Below, piece after piece: positions 8,802-17,240 of a stretch of DNA of 34,971 bases. This DNA is from Bradyrhizobium sp. (GTDB taxonomy: Bacteria > Pseudomonadota > Alphaproteobacteria > Rhizobiales > Xanthobacteraceae). The position numbers were made by a program, and so were the translations under genes. Under the pieces are notes generated by a model, which made no database searches, was not told the origin of the DNA, and was given only the letters and a program-made list of their open reading frames with translations. How positions within the stretch are numbered: the first letter of the stretch is position 1; each line of letters begins with the position of its first letter. The stretch covers positions 1-34,971 of the forward strand of contig JAQGKC010000175.1 of NCBI GenBank assembly GCA_028290305.1, written 5' to 3'.

Positions 8802-8818
8802 AGTATATCGTTTATACT
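8802..8818. promoter_or_regulatory. Palindromic operator candidate between CGNR regulator and MFS gene
   Basis: AGTATA (8802-8807), five bases, then TATACT (8813-8818): a perfect 6+5+6 inverted repeat in the only intergenic region shared by the two divergent genes. Each half also reads as a -10-like hexamer, one on each strand, so a protein bound here would cover both promoters. The CGNR protein is the obvious candidate to bind it, but this is inference. Confidence 0.55.
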
Positions 8819-8860
8819 GGCGTCTAGTCTAGGAAGCCTTGATTTTTGAAGGAGACCGTC

Positions 8861-10111
8861 ATGAACAGCGAGGCAGCATCGTCCTATCGCCGCATCTTCT
8901 ATGGCTGGTTCGTCGTATTAGCCGCGTTCGCCGTGACCTTGGTCGGCTTTGGCAGCGCCTATACGTTCAGCGCCTTCGTCGAATCGCTGCAACGGGATTT
9001 TGGCGCCTCGCGCGGTTCGGTGTCGCTGGTGTTCTCGCTCGCCGGCTTTCTCTACTTCGGTCTCGGGATCGTCAGCGGCCCCCTCGCCGATCGCTTCGGT
9101 TCCCGGCGCCTCGCTGTCGCCGGCATGATCCTGACAGGCCTTGGTCTTGCGGCGGCAAGCCTGGCGCGCAGCCTTCCGGAAGTCTACGCGGCCTACGGGC
9201 TCGGCGTCGGACTTGGCGTCGGCTGCGCCTATGTTCCCGCCATCGGCGCGGTGCAGCGATGGTTCGTCCGGCGCCGCGGCTTTGTCTCCGGTCTTGCCGT
9301 GAGCGGAATCGGCGTCGGCACCTTGGTGATGCCGCCGCTGGCCTCGCTTTTGATCGAGACCTTGGGGTGGCGCGGCGCCTATCTCGCGCTCGGTATCCTT
9401 GCCGCCGTCGTGGGCGGAGGACTGTCGCTGCTGATCGAGAACGATCCGCGCGATCGCGGCCTCGGCCCCGACGGCGATCCGCCGCAACAGGGCGCGCACC
9501 CTGCGCGGCTGGAAGGCGCTTCAGTGGGCGAAGCTATCCGGTCACGCCGCTTCGTCAGCCTGTACGCGGCCTGCTTGATCTGCGCGTTCGGCGTGTTTGT
9601 GCCGTTCGTTCATCTCGTGCCCTATGCAAGGGATCACGGCGTTGCGTCCTCGTCGGCCGTGTTGCTACTGGGTGTGGTCGGCATCGGCAGTACCGCCGGG
9701 CGCTTCTTCCTCGGCGGCCTCGCCGACCGGATGGGCCGTCAGCTTTCCCTGCTGCTGATGTTCATGGGTATGGCGCTCGCGCTGGCGGTTTGGGTGATCG
9801 CAACGGATATCTGGTCGCTGGCCGCGTTCGCATTCGTCTACGGCGTATTCTACGGCGGATGGGTCGCGGTGCTTCCGGCCGTGGTGATGGATTATTTCGG
9901 CGGCCGCAATGTCAGCGGCATCATCGGCATTCTCTACACCAGTGTGGCGTTCGGCACCCTGATCGGCCCGAGCGCCGCCGGTTTCGCCTTCGACCTGAGC
10001 CATAGCTACACGGTGCCGATCCTTCTTAGCGCCGCCGCCAACATCGTCGCTGCCATCATCGTGGCGGCGACGTCGAATGACGCGCATTGGAAGACGATGG
10101 CCACCGCATAG
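8861..10111 (+). CDS. MFS transporter, oxalate/formate antiporter - monocarboxylate porter type
   Basis: A 416-residue membrane protein with about twelve hydrophobic segments in two halves, separated by a hydrophilic linker around residues 200-225. After TM2 comes the MFS loop GPLADRFGSRR, and the second half has GGLADRMGRQ in the matching position. The N-terminal YGWFVVLAAF pattern and the VQRWFVRRRG segment are typical of the OFA/MCT-like branch, which moves mono- or dicarboxylates. The ATG at 8861 is preceded by AAGGAG, so the TTG at 8846 is not used. The substrate is unknown. The divergent CGNR regulator is probably its controller. Confidence 0.9.
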   Translation: MNSEAASSYRRIFYGWFVVLAAFAVTLVGFGSAYTFSAFVESLQRDFGASRGSVSLVFSLAGFLYFGLGIVSGPLADRFGSRRLAVAGMILTGLGLAAASLARSLPEVYAAYGLGVGLGVGCAYVPAIGAVQRWFVRRRGFVSGLAVSGIGVGTLVMPPLASLLIETLGWRGAYLALGILAAVVGGGLSLLIENDPRDRGLGPDGDPPQQGAHPARLEGASVGEAIRSRRFVSLYAACLICAFGVFVPFVHLVPYARDHGVASSSAVLLLGVVGIGSTAGRFFLGGLADRMGRQLSLLLMFMGMALALAVWVIATDIWSLAAFAFVYGVFYGGWVAVLPAVVMDYFGGRNVSGIIGILYTSVAFGTLIGPSAAGFAFDLSHSYTVPILLSAAANIVAAIIVAATSNDAHWKTMATA

Positions 10112-10229
10112 GCATCTCACAATCCGGATATGACGTATTCCGTGTGGCGGCGTCTATCACGCGACAGTGTCGGAACGTAAGATCATCGTGTCGAATTGTC
10201 CCTCGACATCAATTGAAGAGGAATCGACC

Positions 10230-10535
10230 ATGAAACTTACGACCATTGCCCTAGCTACGGCCTTCGCACTGTCCAGCACGTTCGCGCTCGCACAAAGCAG
10301 CGGCAGTTCCGCTGGCGGAAGTTCCACCGCGGGCGGCTCCGCGGCGAGTGGCACCACGACCGGCTCGTCAACGAATGGAAGCACCACGGGACGTACGACC
10401 GGGTCCGGGAACATCGGCGCAACCACGGGTCCAAACAGCACCATGAATCCGTCAGGCAACACGCTCGGTCCCAACGGCTCGCCCAGTGGATCCACACTCG
10501 CTCCGACAGGTCCAGGCTCTGGCCTCAGCAGGTAA
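10230..10535 (+). CDS. Small secreted Ser/Gly/Thr-rich low-complexity protein
   Basis: A 101-residue protein starting MKLTTIALATAFALSS with a clear signal peptide (cleavage likely after FALAQ). The mature chain is almost entirely Ser, Gly, Thr, Asn and Pro in imperfect short repeats (GSSTAGG, GSSTNGSTTG, TGSGN), with no cysteine and no hydrophobic core, so it is probably disordered in the periplasm or outside the cell. The ATG at 10230 has GAAGAGGA before it; the in-frame codon at 10167 would bury the signal peptide and is rejected. A strong terminator follows 13 bp after the stop, so it is a single-gene unit. No family recognised. Confidence 0.75.
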   Translation: MKLTTIALATAFALSSTFALAQSSGSSAGGSSTAGGSAASGTTTGSSTNGSTTGRTTGSGNIGATTGPNSTMNPSGNTLGPNGSPSGSTLAPTGPGSGLSR

Positions 10536-10548
10536 CAAGGAGGAAAAA

Positions 10549-10574
10549 GCCCCGCGTTTCGCGGGGCTTTTTTT
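10549..10574 (+). terminator. Strong intrinsic terminator
   Basis: GCCCCGCG (10549-10556), loop TTT, CGCGGGGC (10560-10567), then seven T. It ends the transcript of the Ser/Gly/Thr-rich protein. Confidence 0.95.
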
Positions 10575-10795
10575 GCGGAGTTTTTTCGGCTGGTGGCTGC
10601 AAGACAGGCTTACACATCCCGCGTGCGGCGTAGCCGCCAACCGGGTTGCCGCCGGTGATCGCACCCTAAGGATGTAAATTAATTCCCCGTTAACTTAAAT
10701 TGCTAACCTCACTTCCATATCAGCACGGTAACTAAGTGTGGGCCGGGGCATGAGAAACTGCTTCTGGCGTTCAGCCTTGGCAGCGATCAAGACCA

Positions 10796-13471
10796 ATGAT
10801 GGCAAAAGGCACCGCCTCGTTCAGCGCCAAACGTTCGGCTCGCGGCAGTCCGATCCGCTGGCTTATCCTTGGTGGCGCGCTGCTGGTCGGCGGCATCGTC
10901 ATCGGAACTGCGATGATGGTCGGAGTTTTCCGCGAGCGCGCGCTCAATAGCGCGGAACGCGAGCTGGAAAACACCGTGTTATTGCTCGCCCGCCACTTCG
11001 ATCAGCAGCTCGAAGATTTCGTGGTCATTCAAAAAGAAGTTGCCAGGCAAATCCGGCTTGCCAAAATCGCTTCACCCGATGTTTTCAGGGGTCAGATGTC
11101 GACTGCTGAAATGCATGAAATATTGAAGGCCAAGGTCAGCGGGCATTCCGATGTCGCCGGCATCAACGTGTTTGATTCAGACGGAAGGTTGATCAACTCG
11201 TCAGAAAGCTGGCCTGTCCGGAACGTCACCATCAACGATCGAGCCTTCTTCAAATCCTTTAAATCTGGATCTGCCACGACACCGGTTTTGATCGAGCTGG
11301 TGCAGGGCCGTTTCACCGGGGGGTGGGCAACCGTCATCTCTCACAAGATCACCGGACCAAATGGCGAGCTTCTCGGGATCGTCACGAGAGCGATCACCCC
11401 CGCCAGCTTCGAAAAATTCTTCGCATCCGTAGCGCTTGGAGAGAACGCGGCGATTACGATGTACCAGCGCGATGGAACGCTGCTGGCACGTTACCCGCAC
11501 ATGGACGAGATGATCGGGTTGAATTTTGCAACCGGCGTCGTCCACCAGCAGATTTTATCGAAGTCCGACCATGGGATGATACGCTTGAACAGCCCGATGG
11601 ACGGTCAGGACCGGCTGGCCGCGGCCCGCGCATTGAGCGATTTTCCGATTTCCATCATCGCAACCACAACCGTATCGGCTGCGCTGGCCGATTGGCGGGA
11701 ACAAACCAGATTCCTGGTCGCCGTGGCCGGCCTCTCCGTCCTCGTGATCGCCGCCATGTTGTTTCTCGTGGTGCGCAAGCTGTCGCAGCAGCATCGGCTG
11801 GAAAAGCAGCGCCTCGACACCGCCCTCAACAATATGACGCAAGGCCTGTTGTTGTTCGACTCATCGCGGCGGCTTGTCGTCACCAATCAGCGCTATATCG
11901 AGATGTTCGGTGTATCGACCGATGTGGTGAAGCCAGGCTGCACCATGCATGAGCTCCTGCAGCACCGCAAGGAAACCGGATCGTTCGCAGGCGACGTGGA
12001 GGAATATTGCTCAACTCTCTTTTACAAACTGGCGCAAGGAACGATATTTCAAAGGATTATGGAGACGGCGGACGGACGTTCGATCCAGGTCATGTACCGG
12101 CCGCTATCGCATGGCGGATGGGTAACCACTTTGGAGGATATCACGGAGCGCAAGCGCACCGAGGAACGCATCTCACATCTCGCGCATTACGACGCGCTGA
12201 CTGATCTGCCGAACCGAGTACTATTTCACGAGCGGCTCAAACACGAACTCGCGCGAATTCCGGAAGGCGAGCAACTGGCGGTGCTCTATATCGACATCGA
12301 CGAATTCAAAAGCGTCAACGACACGCTCGGGCATCTGATTGGCGATGAATTGTTGAAATCCGTGGCCGTGAGCCTGAGCAGTTGCATCGGGGGAGACGAC
12401 TTCGTCGCACGGCTCGGAGGCGATGAGTTCGCCATCGTTCAGACCGCGGTCGAAACGTCAGCGGATGTCACCGGCCTCGTGGCGCGGGTTTTCGATGCGA
12501 TCCGCGCGCCCTACGAGTGTCTCGGTCATCAGGTCACCACAGACGCCAGCATCGGCGTTGCCCTGGCGCCGCAGCATGGCGCCGACCTCCATCAAATCCT
12601 GAAGAACGCGGATCTGGCGATGTATGCCGCCAAATCGGCCGGGCGCCGGACCTATCGGTTCTTCGAGCCCGGCATGGACGCCCAGGTAAAAGCCCGCCAC
12701 ACCCTGGAGACGGACCTGCGCCAGGCGATATCGGACGGCGGGCTGGAGGTTTACTACCAGCCCTGCGTCAGCCTCGGAGATAACAGGATCACCGGCTGCG
12801 AGGCCCTGCTGCGCTGGCGGCATTCCGAGCGCGGCATGGTCTCGCCCGCCGAGTTCATTCCGATCGCCGAAGAGACCGGCCTGATCAACCAGATCGGCGA
12901 ATGGGTGCTGACGACCGCCTGTGCGGAGGCCGCGACATGGCCCGACGACGTCAAGGTCGCGGTCAACGTCTCGCCGGTTCAATTCAAGAGCGGCACGCTG
13001 GCGCTCAAGATCGTCGCGGCACTGGCGGCCTCGGGTCTTGCGGCGAACCGGCTCGAGCTCGAGATCACCGAGGCGGTGCTTATTCGCGATGACGAAGCCG
13101 CACTCGCCATTCTGCATCAGCTTCGCGCCATCGGGGTGCGGATCGCGCTGGACGATTTCGGCACCGGCTATTCCTCGCTGAGCTATCTGCAGCGTTTTCC
13201 GTTCGACAAGATCAAGATCGACCGCTGCTTCGTCAACGACATCGAACAGCCGGAGGGGTCATCCTGCATCGTGCAGGCGGTGGTCAATATCGCCGCGGCG
13301 CGCCAGATGACGACAACCGCGGAAGGCGTCGAAACGCGGCAGCAGCGCGAACTGCTTCGCGCGCTCGGCTGTTCCGAAATGCAGGGCTACCTGTTCAGCC
13401 CGGCGAGGCCGGCCGCCGAGATCAAGCATCTGTTCTTCGCGCGCACCAAAAGATCGGCGGTCGGGGCCTGA
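10796..13471 (+). CDS. Membrane sensor with PAS, GGDEF and EAL domains (cyclic-di-GMP turnover)
   Basis: An 891-residue protein. Order: TM1 (about 22-44); a periplasmic Cache/PDC-like sensor region (about 50-300) with FFKSF and TGGWATVISHKI; TM2 (306-326); a PAS domain (about 340-450, ALNNMTQGLLLFDSSRRLVV region); GGDEF domain with the intact motif GGDEF at 541-545; EAL domain with EALLRW (669-674), NVSPVQF, DDFGTGYSS (786-794), KIDR and EGVET (843-847). Both catalytic signatures are intact, so it could make or break c-di-GMP. The product-inhibition site RxxD upstream of GGDEF is absent (I531 in place of Arg). The start is ATGATG at 10796/10799 with a weak ribosome binding site. Signals probably come from small periplasmic ligands, as in other Cache proteins. 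Confidence 0.95.
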   Translation: MMAKGTASFSAKRSARGSPIRWLILGGALLVGGIVIGTAMMVGVFRERALNSAERELENTVLLLARHFDQQLEDFVVIQKEVARQIRLAKIASPDVFRGQMSTAEMHEILKAKVSGHSDVAGINVFDSDGRLINSSESWPVRNVTINDRAFFKSFKSGSATTPVLIELVQGRFTGGWATVISHKITGPNGELLGIVTRAITPASFEKFFASVALGENAAITMYQRDGTLLARYPHMDEMIGLNFATGVVHQQILSKSDHGMIRLNSPMDGQDRLAAARALSDFPISIIATTTVSAALADWREQTRFLVAVAGLSVLVIAAMLFLVVRKLSQQHRLEKQRLDTALNNMTQGLLLFDSSRRLVVTNQRYIEMFGVSTDVVKPGCTMHELLQHRKETGSFAGDVEEYCSTLFYKLAQGTIFQRIMETADGRSIQVMYRPLSHGGWVTTLEDITERKRTEERISHLAHYDALTDLPNRVLFHERLKHELARIPEGEQLAVLYIDIDEFKSVNDTLGHLIGDELLKSVAVSLSSCIGGDDFVARLGGDEFAIVQTAVETSADVTGLVARVFDAIRAPYECLGHQVTTDASIGVALAPQHGADLHQILKNADLAMYAAKSAGRRTYRFFEPGMDAQVKARHTLETDLRQAISDGGLEVYYQPCVSLGDNRITGCEALLRWRHSERGMVSPAEFIPIAEETGLINQIGEWVLTTACAEAATWPDDVKVAVNVSPVQFKSGTLALKIVAALAASGLAANRLELEITEAVLIRDDEAALAILHQLRAIGVRIALDDFGTGYSSLSYLQRFPFDKIKIDRCFVNDIEQPEGSSCIVQAVVNIAAARQMTTTAEGVETRQQRELLRALGCSEMQGYLFSPARPAAEIKHLFFARTKRSAVGA

Positions 13472-13478
13472 GGCCGCG

Positions 13479-13509
13479 CGATCGGGACGGCCTTTCGCCG
13501 CCCCGATCG
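13479..13509. terminator. Hairpin between convergent genes (likely bidirectional terminator)
   Basis: CGATCGGG (13479-13486) pairs with CCCGATCG (13502-13509), and inside it CGGC (13488-13491) with GCCG (13497-13500), with one mismatch and a 5-nt loop. It lies between the ends of the GGDEF-EAL gene and the minus-strand protease. There is no long T-run, so termination strength is uncertain. Confidence 0.6.
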
Positions 13510-13535
13510 AGCCGGGTCTTCGTCGATTGACAGGT

Positions 13536-14870
13536 TTAGTTCGGGACCGCCGCCTTGGGAGACGGTCGGACATCCGCGTTGACCGTGACGCCGCGCAGAA
13601 GGTTGTAGGCCGCGGCAAGCGCCTTGTCGTTCTTCTCATCCGGCGGAACATAGGCTTGCGAGCCGGCCTGCTCGGCGCCTTCGGCGGAGAGATGGCCGCG
13701 CATGGACGCCTCTCCCTTGGTGTCGGTACGGCCCTTCAACTCGTCAGGCACGTCCTGCAGAACTTCGATGTCGGGCGTGATGCCCTTTGCCTGGATCGAA
13801 TGGCCGGACGGCGTGAAATAGCGCGCCGTGGTCAGCGCCAATGCACCGTTGCCGGTGCCGAGCGGGATGATCGTCTGCACCGAGCCCTTGCCGAACGAGC
13901 GGGTGCCGATGAGGGTCGCACGCTTGTGGTCATGCAACGCTCCGGCCACGATCTCCGAAGCGGACGCCGACCCGCCATTGATCAATACCACCAGCGGTTT
14001 GCCCTTGGTGACATCGCCGGTCCGCGCCGAGAAACGCTGGGTTTCCTCAGGAGTGCGGCCCCGCGTCGAGACCACCTCGCCTCGTGCCATAAACGTGCCT
14101 GACACGGAGACCGCCTGATCGAGCAATCCGCCCGGATTGTTGCGGAGGTCGACGACGTAGCCGGTCAGCTTGTCTGACGGAATCTGTTTCGATATGTCGC
14201 TGATCGCTTTTTGCAATCCTTCGGTTGTCTGTTCGTTGAATGAGCTGACCCGGATGTAGCCGATGTCGCCGCCATCGGTGTGATAGCTGACCGGCCGCAC
14301 CTTGATGATTTCGCGCTCGATCGAAACGTCGATCGGTTGCTCCGCACCCTTGCGCACGATTTTTAACGTGGTTTTCGTGTTGACCGGCCCCTTCATCTTG
14401 TTCACGGCCTGCTCCAGGGTCAGGCCCTGGACCGCATCGCCATCGATATAGGTGATCAGGTCGCCTGACATGATGCCGGCTTTTGCGGCGGGCGTGTCAT
14501 CCATCGGTGAGACCACTTTGACGAGGCCATCTTCCATCGTGACCTCGATCCCAAGGCCGCCGAACTCGCCGTGGGTCGTCTCCTGCATGTCGCGCCAGGC
14601 CTGCTCATTCATGTACCGCGAATGAGGATCGAGTGAAGTGATCATACCGTTGATCGCGCCCTCGACAAGCTTGGCGTCGTCGGGCTTCTCGACATAGTCG
14701 GCCTTGACGCGCTCGAACACGTCGCCAAACAGGTTCAACTGCGAATAGGTGTCGGCACTGGCGGCCGCCTTGGCCGCCGCGATCCATGACTCGCCCCGGG
14801 GCCCTGTGGCGAGAAGGGTCAAACACGTACCTGCTACCGCGCCGAGGAAAAAGACGGAATTCTTGCGCAT
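13536..14870 (-). CDS. ctpA: Carboxyl-terminal processing protease (S41 family, CtpA-like)
   Basis: A 444-residue exported serine protease. An N-terminal signal or anchor (residues 5-22) places it in the periplasm. A PDZ domain follows at about 97-175 (GGLGIEV, GIMSGDLITYIDG). The protease core has DLRNNPGGLLDQAV (241-254), the nucleophile Ser303 in GGSASASEIVAGAL, and Lys328 in GTRSFGKGSVQT; the 25-residue Ser-Lys spacing matches tail-specific proteases. The C-terminus is Ala/Pro-rich. These enzymes trim C-termini of periplasmic and outer-membrane proteins or act on cell-wall hydrolases. ATG at 14870 has GAGAAGG upstream. In related genomes a ctpA sits near rlmH and nadD, so this may be a second copy; that is from memory. 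Confidence 0.93.
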   Translation of the reverse strand: MRKNSVFFLGAVAGTCLTLLATGPRGESWIAAAKAAASADTYSQLNLFGDVFERVKADYVEKPDDAKLVEGAINGMITSLDPHSRYMNEQAWRDMQETTHGEFGGLGIEVTMEDGLVKVVSPMDDTPAAKAGIMSGDLITYIDGDAVQGLTLEQAVNKMKGPVNTKTTLKIVRKGAEQPIDVSIEREIIKVRPVSYHTDGGDIGYIRVSSFNEQTTEGLQKAISDISKQIPSDKLTGYVVDLRNNPGGLLDQAVSVSGTFMARGEVVSTRGRTPEETQRFSARTGDVTKGKPLVVLINGGSASASEIVAGALHDHKRATLIGTRSFGKGSVQTIIPLGTGNGALALTTARYFTPSGHSIQAKGITPDIEVLQDVPDELKGRTDTKGEASMRGHLSAEGAEQAGSQAYVPPDEKNDKALAAAYNLLRGVTVNADVRPSPKAAVPN

Positions 14871-15216
14871 CGTTCGCGAACCTTCTCGCTGTTGCTGACC
14901 ACCGTGGGCCGGTTAAATAGGCGTCTTGCTGCTTGGAACTCGACTGAGGACTCCACAACACCATTCTGGTGGCATTGAGGCCATTCCGCCGCGCCGGAAA
15001 CCGTGTCCGGGCGCCGCACCGGCGGTCTTTCCGCGATTAGTTGACGATATACGCGCTCCGCTGCAGCCGCAAAGCCGGAATTCCGCTTTATGTCCAATTT
15101 GTAACTAGCCGACGCCCGCGAATGCGACACTTCACGCAATTACCGCCCGGTTACCAACGCTCAAAAAAACGGCAATGCATATCGGCTGGTGCCGACGAAC
15201 GCCGCATGCTGGCATT
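14871..15216. other. 346-bp intergenic region, cupin to protease
   Basis: It lies between the cupin stop and the protease start, both minus-strand. Codon-like stretches here have no family features. There is an imperfect palindrome centred on GGAATTCC (about 15077-15084). No clear promoter pair was found, though the region should hold the protease promoter. Confidence 0.4.
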
Positions 15217-15801
15217 TTACGGCTGCTTCGAATCCATCAGCACGAACAGAATGCGGCACATCTCCGGCCCGTGGTTGATCCAGGCGTGGTTGGTCGCCTG
15301 CTGCACGATGGTATCGCCGGGCTTCAGGTGGACCACGGAGTCATCGAGCATCATGTCGATCTCGCCTGACAGCACCACGGCATAATCGACGCTGCGGGTA
15401 CGATGCATCAGCGGGTGCGTCACCGGAAGTCCTCGCGCCGGCGCGACGGCGCCGACCGCTTTCATCAGATAGCCCGGCTCCATCTTGGCTTCGGTCGCGG
15501 CATCGAGCGGCGGAAATTCAACCACGCGGAATTTGGTGCCGTTGTCGAGCGGCGATACTCCGACCGGTATCGCCGAGGTGTCATCCTTGAATGAAAAGCC
15601 GAGCGGATAGGTGTTGGTGACCCAGAGGTTGGTCGAATTCAGACCATACTCCCCCGACTTCAACGGCACGCGGCTGTCAAACAGCACCATCGCCTTGTTG
15701 TTCGCATCCAGTCCGGTGACGACGCGGCGGATATCGGAGGCATCAGCAGTTGAATAGGCGAACAAGATAATGGCGAGCGAACAGATTGCCTCGCGGATCA
15801 T
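15217..15801 (-). CDS. Secreted cupin-domain protein
   Basis: A 194-residue protein with a signal peptide (MIREAICSLAIILFAYS, cleavage near ADA-SD). The C-terminal half is a single cupin barrel: motif 1 is around MHRTRSVDYAVVLSGEIDM and motif 2 is GDTIVQQATNHAWIN, with the His and Asn of motif 2 kept. The glutamate usual in motif 1 is replaced by Asp (SVDY), so metal binding may differ. Proteins like this are annotated only as cupin in related bacteria; the substrate is unknown. It is divergent from the LldD-like gene, 288 bp away, and a 19-codon open frame with a strong ribosome binding site lies in its leader. Confidence 0.82.
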   Translation of the reverse strand: MIREAICSLAIILFAYSTADASDIRRVVTGLDANNKAMVLFDSRVPLKSGEYGLNSTNLWVTNTYPLGFSFKDDTSAIPVGVSPLDNGTKFRVVEFPPLDAATEAKMEPGYLMKAVGAVAPARGLPVTHPLMHRTRSVDYAVVLSGEIDMMLDDSVVHLKPGDTIVQQATNHAWINHGPEMCRILFVLMDSKQP

Positions 15802-15882
15802 AATAAACTCCCTGTTGGTGGTCGGAGCTGATCTTGTGTCAGCGTTTTTCGGAAGACGAACTTCAGCGGCCGTAGAGACCGG

Positions 15883-15942
15883 TCAACGTCGCCTTCGGCG
15901 GACAAGAGCCGCCATACCCATCCACGCCACCAGTTTCGTCAT
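15883..15942 (-). CDS. Possible 19-residue leader peptide upstream of the cupin gene
   Basis: On the minus strand ATG at 15942 is preceded by GGGGAGGAG, the strongest Shine-Dalgarno match in the area. The frame encodes MTKLVAWMGMAALVRRRRR and stops at 15883: a short hydrophobic stretch ending in five arginines. It ends 81 bp before the cupin start. It may be a small membrane peptide or an upstream open frame that affects cupin expression. It is too short to place in a family, so only the start signal and composition support it. Confidence 0.35.
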   Translation of the reverse strand: MTKLVAWMGMAALVRRRRR

Positions 15943-16089
15943 GGCAAACTCCTCCCCTGGATCCGCCGGGATTGTTGCTCTCCTCCCGCTGATACCAGCC
16001 ATAACAATTTTTGGGATGGCGTGGAAGCTCAGGAAGCGATACGCGAAAAGACATAAACGAGCGGTCAAACAATCCTTGGGAGGACAACC

Positions 16090-17223
16090 ATGAACGAAGC
16101 GACCCGCATCCGGACAGCGGTGACCGCCGAACTCGGCGCCAGCGGCGAGGAATTCCAGAACCTTCACGAATTCGTCCGCAAGGCACGGGCCAATCTCAAC
16201 CAGAATGCATGGGACTACATTGTCGGCGCGGCCGAGACCGAAACCACCATGCGCCGCAACCGCATGGCGCTCGACGAGATCGCGTTCCGGCCGCGCGTAT
16301 TGCGCAACGTCGCCAAGGTCGATGCGTCGGCCCAACTATTCGGGCGCAAATTACGCTTGCCGGTGATGCTAGCGCCGGTCGGTGCGCTGGAAATCTTCGA
16401 TCCCGGCTCCGGCGCAAGCGTTGCGCGCGGAGTCGGTACGTTCGGCGCCGCTCATATGCTGAGCTCGGTATCCGAACCCGGCCTTGAGAAGGTCGCCGAA
16501 GCGGCGCCTGACGCCTTGCGCATGTATCAGCTTTACGTCCGTGGCGACGACGCCTTCGTCGAAGACTGCGTCAGTCGCGCGGTCTCCAACGGATACAGCG
16601 CCTTCTGCCTGACCGTCGACACCGCGCATTACAGCCGGCGTGAACGCGACATCGCCAAGCGTTACGTCCGCGAGAGCCGGCTCCGCGCCACCGGCGGCGA
16701 CTTCCAGAAGGGGCTGGAGTGGCGCACCGTGAAACTGATCAAGGACAAGTTCAAAATCCCGCTCGTCGTCAAGGGAATCGCGACCGCCGAAGATGCGATG
16801 CTCGCGGTCGATCATGGGGTCGATTGGATCTACGTATCGAACCACGGCGGACGCCAGCTCGACCATGGCCGCGGCTCGATGCACGTTTTGCCCGAGATCG
16901 CTGCCGCCGTCGCCGGCCGCGCCAAGATCATGGTCGATGGCTCGTTCTGCCGCGGCACCGATATCGTCAAGGCGATCGCGATGGGCGCCGATCTCGTCGG
17001 CATCGGCCGCCTGCAATGCTGGGCGCTCGCCGCCAAAGGCGAAGCAGGTGTGGTGCGGATGCTGGAATTGCTCGAAGACGAAGTGACCAGGTGCCTGGGC
17101 CTGCTCGGCGTCAAGAATTTCGCCGAACTCGACAAGTCCTATCTGCACGCGGCCACGCCGGTCACCCTGCCCCATGTCTTCAGCGCTTTCCCGCTGCTGG
17201 AGATCGAGCCTTATCGGTATTGA
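16090..17223 (+). CDS. FMN-dependent alpha-hydroxy acid dehydrogenase/oxidase (LldD / glycolate oxidase family)
   Basis: A 377-residue TIM-barrel flavoenzyme that oxidises 2-hydroxy acids such as L-lactate or glycolate. Recognisable blocks: LPVMLAPVGAL (FMN), MYQLYV (145-150), LTVDTAHYSRRERD, the flavin Lys228 in VVKGI, and the active-site YVSNHGGRQLDHG with His252 and Arg255. The phosphate-binding segment reads MVDGSFCRGTDIVKAIAMGAD where family members usually have DGGIRRG. Supported start: TTGGGAGGACAACC then ATG. It has no membrane segment, so it may be soluble. Substrate is not decided by sequence; mandelate or lactate are alternatives. A YihX-like phosphatase gene follows 17 bp later. 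Confidence 0.92.
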   Translation: MNEATRIRTAVTAELGASGEEFQNLHEFVRKARANLNQNAWDYIVGAAETETTMRRNRMALDEIAFRPRVLRNVAKVDASAQLFGRKLRLPVMLAPVGALEIFDPGSGASVARGVGTFGAAHMLSSVSEPGLEKVAEAAPDALRMYQLYVRGDDAFVEDCVSRAVSNGYSAFCLTVDTAHYSRRERDIAKRYVRESRLRATGGDFQKGLEWRTVKLIKDKFKIPLVVKGIATAEDAMLAVDHGVDWIYVSNHGGRQLDHGRGSMHVLPEIAAAVAGRAKIMVDGSFCRGTDIVKAIAMGADLVGIGRLQCWALAAKGEAGVVRMLELLEDEVTRCLGLLGVKNFAELDKSYLHAATPVTLPHVFSAFPLLEIEPYRY

Positions 17224-17240
17224 GGACGACGTTTCTCGCG

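Noticed and set aside
8839..10005. 388-codon plus-strand frame overlapping the MFS gene
   Set aside because: Very Arg-rich translation in another frame of the transporter, which has membrane segments, MFS motifs and a better ribosome binding site.
10172..10193. Possible EcfG-type promoter (GGAAC) before the Ser/Gly/Thr-rich protein gene
   Set aside because: The GGAAC is present but no GTT follows at 16-17 bp.
15770..16093. 107-codon plus-strand frame between cupin and LldD genes
   Set aside because: It overlaps the cupin start antisense and the LldD ribosome binding site, and its own start lacks a ribosome binding site.
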